Assembly: GCF_026626635.1 (NCBI RefSeq)
Contig: NZ_JAPNKA010000001.1
Span: 9,532,501 to 9,596,500, forward strand
Direction: 5' to 3'
Length of the DNA: 64,000 nucleotides
DNA from: Archangium lansingense
Lineage (GTDB): Bacteria; Myxococcota; Myxococcia; Myxococcales; Myxococcaceae
This document shows positions 1-9,000 of this stretch, piece after piece. Position 1 is the stretch's first letter; each line of letters starts with the position of its first letter. The notes beneath the pieces are model-generated. The model made no database searches. It was given only the letters and a program-made list of their open reading frames with translations, and was not told where the DNA came from. The position numbers and the translations under genes are program-made.

Positions 1-1
1 C

Positions 2-163
2 CCCCTCTACCCCCAGGAACTGGAGCTGGGCTACCAGGTGCTCCGGGCACCGCTCGGCATGGATCGCGCCTCGGTGAAATTCCCCTTCGACGAGGACAGC
101 CTGCACCTGGTGGCCGTGGAGGTCATGGAGGTGGTCGGCTGCGTGCTCTTCCACCCGGAGGGC
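2..163 (+). pseudogene. GNAT N-acetyltransferase, internal fragment
   Basis: The frame running in from the window edge reads like the first half of a GNAT-family acetyltransferase (segments YQVLRAPLGMDRASVKFP and VVGCVLFHPEG, the latter being the beta2-beta3 region). The similarity stops at about base 163, before the acetyl-CoA binding motif (Q/RxxGxG/A), and the frame continues into unrelated sequence that reads better on the other strand. The start codon is outside the window, so only the 3' break is seen here. I read it as a truncated, inactive gene. Family assignment rests on pattern recognition of a short segment. Confidence 0.5.
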
Positions 164-287
164 GCGCACACAGCGGCTGGCCCTGCCTGGCCAGCTCGGT
201 GGCCAGGGCCTCCCCCGTGGCGAGGGCCTCGGGAGTACGGCCGAGCGCCTGGAGCTGTTCGACCCCGATGTGGAGGGGGTCGGACAT
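164..287 (-). pseudogene. TPR-like protein remnant
   Basis: On the minus strand a short frame beginning MSDPLHIGVEQLQALGR and continuing with ALATGEALATELARQGQP has the alternating small/large helix pattern of a tetratricopeptide repeat. It abuts the broken acetyltransferase and has no convincing continuation on either side. It looks like the end of another gene joined by recombination. Function cannot be given. Confidence 0.25.
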
Positions 288-548
288 GACTGGCCCTGTA
301 CGCCACAGGCTCTGGGCCCGCGCAGCCGTGGAGGGATTCACGCCGTCAGGTTGGCGCGGGCCGCCGCTCGACAAGCCCCTGCCTCATGCGTGGCGAGCCT
401 CAAGGCGGTCGCGGCGCGGTGTATTCCAATCGTGTTTGCTTTAGACCACATCCGCTTCGAACGGAAAGTGAAGGCATCCATAGCGACAGCTCAGCGCTAG
501 GGTTAGGGTAGCCCACTCTCGTTGTTTGGCAGTCCTCGAGGAGGAAGC
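288..548. other. Intergenic stretch, no supported gene
   Basis: No open frame here has codon use or similarity that I trust. It contains relatively AT-rich DNA at about 425-480 before the collagen-like gene, a likely place for its promoter, but I could not fix -35/-10 boxes. The ribosome-binding site AGGAGG of the next gene lies at 539-544. Confidence 0.4.
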
Positions 549-1400
549 ATGAAAGTGCCCGTGTGGACGTTGCTTGCTGTGACCCTTGTAGTGGCTGGGG
601 GAAGGGATGCCGAGGCGCAGGTACTGCCACCTCCTGTCACCATTCTTGCCGTCGAGTTGGACTATGCCGGCCGGCGCATCTACATCGACGGCCGGAACTT
701 CGGAGCTGCACCTCCCACAGTTCAGTTGTACGAACAGCCCCTGGCACTGCTTCAAAACGACAACACCTTCATCGTTGCCCGGATGCCAAACCTCTTCCTG
801 AGCGCGAAGGGGGATTATCTTCTGTCTGTCTCCGCAGGGCCCACTGCCGCGGAGAATGATAGTCACCTCGTCACCTTCGGAGCGGTCGGTCCGCAGGGCC
901 CTGCCGGAGCACAAGGTCCTGCGGGTGCCGCCGGAGCACAAGGTCCTGCCGGGCCGCAAGGGCCCAAAGGTGACGTGGGTGCTGTGGGTCCGGCAGGGCC
1001 ACAGGGGCCGGTTGGCGCAACGGGACCTCAAGGTCCTACCGGGCCGATGGGAGCACAAGGCCCCAAGGGTGACACCGGAGCGATGGGCGCGACTGGGCCG
1101 CAGGGTCCTGTGGGGCCTGTCGGTCCCCAAGGGCCTGTTGGGGCGACTGGCCCCCAGGGTCCGGCTGGGGGAGGAGTGGCTGGCTGGCAGTTGGTGATTG
1201 GCAATGTACCCAATCTCTATAGTTTCCCTAACCCGTGCATCTCTACTGTGTCCTGCCCCACCGGGAAGGCGGTTGTCGGAGCAGGAGGGTGTCTTGCGCC
1301 ATCGATTGCCTTGACAAGCGTCACCTGCAAGCACGGCGCTACCGATAATACATATTGTAATGGTTTGACCAGCGCTTGGGCGATTTGTGTGAATCAATAA
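549..1400 (+). CDS. Secreted collagen-like protein with IPT/TIG domain
   Basis: A 283-residue exported protein. The ATG at 549 is chosen because AGGAGG lies just upstream (539-544) and the N-terminus MKVPVWTLLAVTLVVAGG is a signal peptide ending near AEAQ. Residues about 28-110 form an IPT/TIG-like Ig fold (VTILAVELDY, IYIDGRNFG). Residues about 113-218 are an uninterrupted Gly-X-Y collagen-like run rich in GPQGPxG, GAxGPxG and GPKGD units, with about 35 triplets. The last about 65 residues form a Cys-containing globular cap (at least five Cys, as in CISTVSCPTG and CNGLTSAWAICVNQ). Bacterial collagen-like proteins usually form trimers; the C-terminal cap could register the trimer, and a surface or adhesive role is inferred. 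It stands alone between scarred regions, so a role in toxin immunity is not implied. Confidence 0.85.
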   Translation: MKVPVWTLLAVTLVVAGGRDAEAQVLPPPVTILAVELDYAGRRIYIDGRNFGAAPPTVQLYEQPLALLQNDNTFIVARMPNLFLSAKGDYLLSVSAGPTAAENDSHLVTFGAVGPQGPAGAQGPAGAAGAQGPAGPQGPKGDVGAVGPAGPQGPVGATGPQGPTGPMGAQGPKGDTGAMGATGPQGPVGPVGPQGPVGATGPQGPAGGGVAGWQLVIGNVPNLYSFPNPCISTVSCPTGKAVVGAGGCLAPSIALTSVTCKHGATDNTYCNGLTSAWAICVNQ

Positions 1401-1529
1401 TCTCCAGCAGGTTTCCAGCGGAAACGGGCCAGAGGGGGTTCCCCCCTGTGTCAGGGTAGTTGACGCCTGGAGTCACCTTCAGGAAACCCACCATCCGCTC
1501 TCCGAAGGTTGGACTGCGGCCCCCTGAGC

Positions 1530-2450
1530 TCACTGGCAGAGGCGACGAAGCCAGCGGCCCATGTTCCGGGTGTCCAGCAGCGAGGTGAGGCCGAGTTTCT
1601 CCTCGGGGAAGTAGGGCTCGAGGAGACGGGCCAGGACTCTGTAGGGGGGCAGGTAGAGCTCGTCGCGGGTGTCGAGGGGGTCAGGCCACTCGCCCAAGGT
1701 GAGCAGCAGGCGCTCCCCCTCCAGGGGCTGGAAGGAAACCTCGGGAAAGGGAAGCTCTCCGCGCAGCCCCTCGAGTCCGCCGAGCTGGCCAAGCAGGGGC
1801 TGGCCGAGGAAGGTGAGCCAATAAGCGCCGCGAGCGCCGGTGCCGATGCACCGGCTGGTGATTTGAACGTGGTAGAGGTCCAGCCCCAGGTAGCGCTCGA
1901 GCAGAGGGAGCAACTTCATGCGGTGCGGGTACCAGCGCCCGCTGGGGGAGACGAGGGCAAAGCTGGCGTAGCCGAAGCTGAAGGGGAGCTCACGGGACAG
2001 CTCGAGCGCAAGGGCGCGTACCTTCTCCGGCCCGTGCTCCAGAAGGTACTCGGTGGGTAGGGAGAAGGCGATGGCGCAGGCGGCCCTCACATCATGGACG
2101 CACAGCGGATCGAGCTGGTAACCACTGTATTCAAAGTTATAGCCACCCACTTCGTACTCGAGCTGCCATAGATCGACGTGACAGGCCATGGCCCAAGGGC
2201 GCTCCAGTATCTTCTCTCGGATGTGCTTCCAACCGTTGTCGTCCAACGGCTGGGTGTCTCCATCTGGGTCGACATACCAACCCAGGGACCCAGAAGGGAT
2301 GGCGTGCAAGTATGCCTGCAAGGAGCGCCAGACAGCCTGGGCGATCTCCGTGTGGTTGCACCGCATGAAGAAACAGAGGACGAGGCCGTCGCGAACCTTG
2401 AGGTGTCCCTCTTCTGTACGCACCTGGATGACAGGGTAGCGTCCGCTCAT
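1530..2450 (-). CDS. DUF3396 / type VI immunity family protein
   Basis: A 306-residue cytoplasmic protein with no signal peptide. The pattern (HVDLWQLEYEVGG..., LPTEYLLEHGPEKVRALALELSRELPFSFGYASFAL, PHRMKLLPLLERYLGLDL, then GARGAYWLTFLGQPLLGQLGG) is that of the DUF3396 family, often named type VI immunity family proteins, which sit next to polymorphic toxins in myxobacteria. Its start codon overlaps the stop of the upstream toxin-tail fragment by 4 bp (ATGA), so it was made as the immunity partner of that toxin. The toxin is truncated, leaving this gene apparently intact. The 3' end is followed by about 130 bp without a gene before the collagen-like gene's end. It could still protect against a sibling toxin. 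Confidence 0.75.
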   Translation of the reverse strand: MSGRYPVIQVRTEEGHLKVRDGLVLCFFMRCNHTEIAQAVWRSLQAYLHAIPSGSLGWYVDPDGDTQPLDDNGWKHIREKILERPWAMACHVDLWQLEYEVGGYNFEYSGYQLDPLCVHDVRAACAIAFSLPTEYLLEHGPEKVRALALELSRELPFSFGYASFALVSPSGRWYPHRMKLLPLLERYLGLDLYHVQITSRCIGTGARGAYWLTFLGQPLLGQLGGLEGLRGELPFPEVSFQPLEGERLLLTLGEWPDPLDTRDELYLPPYRVLARLLEPYFPEEKLGLTSLLDTRNMGRWLRRLCQ

Positions 2451-2767
2451 CGGAAGATTCCCTTCGGAGATAGAATCAGGGCAGTTCCATCCAGCGCTTC
2501 CTGGTAGATCTGACGCTGGTTGAGGCCGCTATAGGCACTTTTTTCGCCGTACTTCGTCCATTGGGGATCCCTGTCTCCAGGACAAGGAAACTTGAGGTCC
2601 AGAATCAGTACGGCCCGAATCGAGCCTTCTGACGAAGGAGGTGCGAGCGGGATAGCACGTACCCGGCCTGTGACAAACGGGCCGAGCGTGCCATCCTCGC
2701 CCACTTCACTGAAAACCAGTCCGCCGTCCCCTCCCGAACTCCATGCGCGGATGGGAGTCCGCGTCGC
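2447..2767 (-). pseudogene. C-terminal tail of a restriction-endonuclease-fold toxin (Tox-REase-5 type)
   Basis: The open frame from 2767 down to the stop at 2447 encodes only a toxin tip: a strand AVLILDLKFPCPGDRDPQW, then LNQRQIYQEAL and LILSPKGIFR. This matches the end of the restriction endonuclease fold toxin 5 family, where the D-x-K catalytic core (here LDLKFP) is followed by a Gln-rich helix. An in-frame stop occurs at 2768-2770 and no N-terminal delivery domain precedes it, so the gene has lost its 5' part. The possible GTG start at 2704 has no ribosome-binding site I trust. Being coupled to the DUF3396 gene supports a former toxin-immunity pair. Confidence 0.65.
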
Positions 2768-2823
2768 TCAATCCGCTGGAACAGTCTCGATCTGTCTGGA
2801 GGCCGCAGGCTTCACCGGGCGCA

Positions 2824-2931
2824 AGGAGCGTGGTGGCGCACGAGCTGGCGCACTCGTGGACGGGCAACTTGGTGACGAACGCGTCAGCCGAGCACTTCTG
2901 GCTGAACGAGGGCTTCATATTCCTAGAAGAC
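2824..2931 (+). pseudogene. M1 aminopeptidase active-site island
   Basis: About 35 codons read SVVAHELAHSWTGNLVTN, then AEHFWLNEGF: the HExxH-(18)-E zinc motif of the leukotriene A4 hydrolase-type M1 aminopeptidases. A full gene is about 600 codons; here the similarity begins and ends abruptly, flanked on one side by the toxin tail and on the other by unrelated sequence. It is a recombination scar, not a functional gene. Confidence 0.75.
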
Positions 2932-3031
2932 GATCAGAAAGCTGCTTGTCTACAAAAAGCCCGCGCTGAACGTTTGGTTCCTGTAAAAAGGCAGCCACAC
3001 TCGGAGTAAAAAAGGTCGCTGGGGGCACTTC

Positions 3032-6000
3032 ATGAATCAGTCAGCGTGGCGGTACCTGTCAGCGACATGGGCCACGGTCGGAATGCTGTGGCTGGCAGCA
3101 TGTGGAGGTTCCTCTACGCCGCCTCCCCCTGGCCCCGGGCCGGGGCAGGACACGGAGCCCCCGGCCCTCGTGCTGAAGAGCCCGGCCCAGGGAAGTATCT
3201 CCAACCAGGCCAGCCAGCGCGTGGAGCTGGAGTACACGGATGCCTCGGGCATCGATCCCTCCCGGGTGAAGCTCCGTGTGAACGGGGAAGAGGTGAAGGC
3301 CTCTCTCTCGCTCTCCGCCACGGGAGCCACGGGGGAGATAACCCTCGCCGAGGGGAATCACACCCTGGTGGCGCAGGTGGCGGACACCGCCGGCAATGAG
3401 GCCCAGGCGCAGACCGGGTTCATGGTGGATAGAACGGCCCCTGCTCTGTCCTTCTCCAACTGGGCGGAGGGAGCCACGCTTCAGGGGACGACCCAGACGC
3501 TGATGCTGACCTATGCGGACGGGCTCTCGGGCGTCGTCCCCAGCACGTTCCAGCTGCTGGCCAATGGGCAGGAGCTGAGCTCTCAGCTCACGGTGGAGGA
3601 GAGCGCAGTCCGAGGAAGCGTGAGCCTGGCCACGGGGCTCACCACGCTGGTGGCCCGCGTGCAGGACAAGGCAGGCAACGAGGCTCGATCCATGCTGCGC
3701 GTGACCGTGCTGCCCGAGCTGGAGGGGACGATCACCCCGCTGGATGACACGGTCGTCGTCCCGCTGGCGGAGTCAATTGCCTTCCTGCACACGGGGCCGG
3801 GCGCCATTCAGGTGGGAGTGGCCCCCGGCACGATCAACCCCAAACGCGTAGCGGTGCTGAGAGGACAGGTGAAGGAGCGGGATGGCAGCCCCCTGGCGGG
3901 CGTCAAAGTCTCTGTCAAAGACCATCCGGAGTATGGCCATACCTTCACCCGGGAGAACGGCATGTTCGACCTGGCGGTGAACGGTGGAGTGCTGCTGACG
4001 CTCGAATATGAGAAGGCGGGGTTACTGCCCGCCCAGCGGCAGGTTCATGCGCCATGGCAGGACTATGCGTGGCTGCCCGAGGTGGTGCTCATTGCCCTGG
4101 ACAGCCAGGTGACGGCCATTGCATTGGACGGAAGCAGCACGCAGGTTCAAGTGGCGCGAGGCAGCCCGGTGACGGACTCGGACGGCACGCGGCAGGCCAC
4201 CGTGCTGTTTCCTCCCAGCACCCTCGCCTCCCTGGTGATGCCAGACGGCAGCACCCAGCCGCTGACAACGCTGAACGTGCGGGCCACCGAGTACACGGTG
4301 GGCGCGGCAGGCCCCAGGATGATGCCGGGCGAGCTGCCTCCCAGCAGCGGCTACACCTACGCGGTGGAGTTGAGCGTGGACGAGGCGCTGCAAGCCGGAG
4401 CGAGGGGGGTGCGCTTCAGCCAGCCGCTGCCGGTGTACGTGGACAACTTCCTCGGCTTCCCGGTGGGAGGCCTTGTGCCGGCGGGCTGGTACGACCGCGA
4501 GAAGGCCGCCTGGGTTCCTTCCGAGAACGGCCGAGTGGTGAAGGTCCTCGGCATTCAGGATGGCCTGGCCCTGCTGGATACGAACGGGGACGAAGCCGCG
4601 GACGACGCGAGCCAGCTCGCCGCGCTGGGGGTGACGGATGCCGAGCGGGCCCGCCTGGCGCAGCTCTACCCAGCAGGACACACGGTCTGGCGCGTGCCGA
4701 TGAACCACTTTACGCCCTGGGACTTCAACTGGCCTGTCACCCCACCAGATGATGCTCAAGCACCGAACCCGCCAGAGCCTCGGGGGAACGACGACAAGGA
4801 CAAACAGACCAAGATCTGTGGCTCGATCATTGGAGCCCAGAATCAAACCCTGGGTGAGCGCGTGAAGCTTGCCGGAACGCCCTTCAGCCTCCACTACCAG
4901 AGTGCTCGGGTGCCAGGACGTGCCCAGAACAAGCTCCACATCCCGCTGAGCGGGGCGAGCGTCCCCGCCAGCCTGAAGCGCATCAGCCTGACCATTCAGC
5001 TCGAGGGCAGGCAATTCCACTACAACTTCCCCGCCAGCCCGAACCTGAACCATGACTTCGAGTGGGACGGCAAGGATGCCTATGGCCGCCCCCTGCAAGG
5101 CAGCCGCCTGGCCAGCATCGACATTGGCTATGTCTATGGCGTCGTCTACAAGACGCCCGCGGAGTTCGCCAGCAGCTTCGCGGCCTTTGGTGGCACCCCG
5201 ATTACTGGGGACCGCTCCACTTCGGAGGTGACACTCCATCAACGCAGACAGGCCAGACTCGAGGTGCCAGACTCCCGCGTGTTCCGGCTGGCCGGTTGGA
5301 CTCTGAGCGAACATCATGCCTACGACCCGGTCGGCCGGATCCTGCGTCGTGGCGATGGGAGCTGGCGGAGCGCGCAAGGGATTACCCCGGTGATCTCCAC
5401 CCTATACGAGTCGCCGGCTGGCTCCTCCCCTGACGATATTGAATGGGGATCGGACGGCACGCCTTACATTTTGGTCAACAACTCCGTGCTGAAGCTAAAC
5501 TCAGGCGGCACTACCACCCCCATTGCGGGCAAAATCCAGCACTATGGCTTTTCGGGCGATGGAGGCCCCGCGACTCAAGCGCTCTTTGCCTCTCCTCGGA
5601 GAATCGCACTGGGCCCGGATGGCAGCATCTACATCGCTGATCTTGAAAACCATCGCGTCCGAAGAGTCAGTCCCAGTGGCATCGTCGCCACTGTGGCAGG
5701 CTGTGGCAGTTCTTGTCCGCAGGGCGATGGCGGCCCCGCCACCCAAGCGTTCATCTCTGCTCCTTCGGACATTGCCCTGGACGTGGATGGCAGCCTCTAC
5801 ATCGTGGATGCCGACAACCATGTCGTCCGAAAAGTCAGCCCCAGTGGCATCATCACCACCGTGGCGGGCAGTGGCATCGCCGGCTTTGCGGGCGATGGCG
5901 GCCTCGCCACTCAGGCGCGCCTGTCTTCGCCTACGGACATTGCACTGGGCCTGGACGGCAGCCTCTACATCTTGGACACGAGCAACTTCCGCATCCGGAA

Positions 6001-9000
6001 GATCAGTCCCAACGGCATCATCACCACCGTGGCGGGCAACGGCACCAACAACCATTCGGGCGATGGAGGACCAGCCACTGGAGCAGCGATCAACGCCCTA
6101 TATGGAATCGCGCTGAGCACGGATGGCAGCCTTTACATCGCGAATGGCGCTCGCATCCGGAAAGTCAGTCCCAGTGGTATCATCACCACCGTGGCGGGCA
6201 AAAGCGGCCTCTTCCGTGATGGCGATGGAGGCCCCCCCACCCAGACAAGCCTGGGAGGTTACCTCAATGGAGTTGCAGTCAGCCCCGAGGGGTTCTTCTA
6301 CATTGTAAGTGACTATGACATTCGAAAAGTCTCTCCCCCGCTTCCAGGCTTTGAAGGCACAGCATCGCTGATTCCCTCTGAAGATGGCTCGGAGCTGTAT
6401 CAATTCGACGCGGCGGGGCGGCACCTCACGACGCGGAACGCCAGAACTGGAGGGTTGATCTACACCTTCAGCTATTCGCGTGGGTTGCTCACGCAAATCC
6501 AGGACGGTAACGGAAACACCACGCGCATCGAGCGAGATACCACCGGCAATGCCAGCGCCATCGTTGCCCCCGACGGCCAGCGCACGGTCCTGACGCTGGA
6601 TGTCAACGGCTGGCTCGCCTCCCTTGCGAACTCCGCCGGTGAGACGCACCGCATGCAGTACACGGCGAGCGGACTGCTCACCCGCTTCACCAACCCCCGC
6701 AACCACAGCTCCACCCTGCAATACGACTCGAGCGGCATGCTGCTCCAGGACGCCAATGCCGCGAACGGCTCGTGGAGCTTCACCCGCACCCCGCAGGCCC
6801 TGGGGCGGCTGGTCACTCAGACCTCGGCCGAGGGCCGCACCAACACCTACCAGATAGAAAATCTCGTCACGGGGGATGAGCGCCGCACCGACACCGCTTC
6901 GGATGGAACCACCACCACAGAGCTCATCAGCGGCGATGGAGTGCTCACTCAGACCGGACGCGATGGAACCATCGTCACGAACACCCAGGGCCCAGACCCG
7001 CGCTTTGGCATGCAGGCCCCCTTGGACAGCAAGACCCAGGTGCGCCTGCCCAGTGGCCTCACCTTCTCCGCGGCCACCACGCGCCAGGTGAGCCTGGCCG
7101 ATCCCTACGATCCGCTCAGTCTCACGCAAGAAACCACCACGTTCACCCTGAACGGCCGTGAGTTCTCGACCGTCTATACCTCCGCCACCCGGCAGTACAC
7201 CGCCACCACGCCGGAGAACCGCACAAGCACCTACCGAGTGGATGCCCAGGGCCGGCCCACGCTCATCCAGCGCCCGGGAGTCGCCGCGCTCAACTACCAG
7301 TATGACGCTCGAGGCCGGCTCACCACCGTCACGCAGGGACCAGGTGCCGACGCGCGCGCCCTGACGCTCACCTACGGCACCGATGGGTATGTTCAGAGTG
7401 TCACCGATGCGGCGAACCAGCAGGTGCTCTACCTGCGCGATGGGGTAGGCCGCGTCACCCAGGCCACCCTGCCTGACAACCGTGTGCTGCGCTTGGGCCA
7501 TGACGCCAACGGCAACGTCACCTCGCTCACGCCACCGGGGCGACCCGCCCATACGTTCACCTATTCGCCCGTCGATCTTCAGAGCGGGTATGACCCGCCA
7601 CCCGTCGGCTTGCCGCAGGCTGGCACCAACTACCAGTACAACCTGGACCAGCAGCTCACCTCGGTGGCGCGGCCGGACGGCGTCACGGTGACCCTGGGCT
7701 ATCAGTCCAACGGGCGCATGGCCTCCATGACGCCTTCGGCCAACGGCGAGGTGATCACCTACGGGTACCACGCCACCACCGGCCGGCTCAGCTCGATAGC
7801 CACTCCCACCGTGACGCTAGGCTACACCTTCGATGGCTTCCTGCTCAAACAGGAGAGCTACAGCGGAATACTGTCCGGCACCATCTCTCGAACCTATGAC
7901 AACAACTTCCGCGTCACAGGCGTGGCTGTCAACGGCACCAACGTCGCGCTGGCTTATGACAGAGACAGCTTGCTCACGCGGGTGGGTACGCTCACGCTCA
8001 GCCGCGACGCGGCCACTGGCTTCATCACCGGCACCACGCTTGGAAACGTAGCCACGACCCAGGGCTACAATGGCTTCGGTGAGCTGGCCGACTTCACCGC
8101 GACCGTCAGCGGCAGCTCCCAGTTCAGTTACACCCTTGGCTACGACAAGCTGGGCCGCATCGCCACCCGGGCCGAGACGATTGCTGGAACCCCCACCACC
8201 CAGGAGTACGGCTATGACCTGGCGGGGCGCCTGGCCACCGTTACCCAGAATGGCGTGGTCGTACGTCAGTACGGCTACGACGCCAACGGCAACCGCACCC
8301 ACCTGAACGGCGCTCTCATTGGGAGCTATGACGCTCAGGACCGCCTGCTCACCTACGGCGCCGCAGCCTACGAACACGGAGCCAACGGCGAGCGCCTACG
8401 GAAGACGGAGGGTACCCAGGTCACCCAGTACCGCTACGACGTCTTCGGCAACCTGAAGCAGGTCGTGCTGCCGGATGGCACACAGCTCGAATACCTGACG
8501 GACGGCCTGCACCGGCGAGTCGGCAAGAAGGTCAATGGCACCGTCACTCAGAAGTTCCTGTACCAGGACCTGCTCAAGCTCGTGGCGGAGTTGGATGCCA
8601 GTAACAACGTGGTCAGCCGCTTCCACTATGGCACGGCGGTCAACGTGCCAGAGTACATGACCAAAGGAGGCGTGACGTACCGGCTCATCACCGATCACCT
8701 GGGCAGTGTGCGGCTGGTCATCAACACCGCGACCGGCGCCATTGCTCAGCGGCTGGACTACGACGAGTGGGGCGACGTCACGTCAGACACGAGCCCCGGC
8801 TTTCAGCCCTTCGGCTTCGCGGGCGGGTTACAAGACAACCACACCCGGCTCGTCAGGTTTGGAGCAAGAGACTATGACCCGGTAACGGGCAGGTGGACCG
8901 CGAAGGATCCGATTGGGCTGCAAGGTGGATGGAATACCTTCAGCTATGTGGAGAACGAGCCACTCACCCGGTTCGATCCGTTGGGGCTCTGGTCGTGGGA

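Noticed and set aside
870..1180. Short-period GC repeat in the collagen gene
   Set aside because: It is the Gly-X-Y coding tract, not a structural DNA repeat.
5545..6250. Regular 168-bp repeats resembling a CRISPR or satellite
   Set aside because: They are in-frame NHL protein repeats with no spacers.
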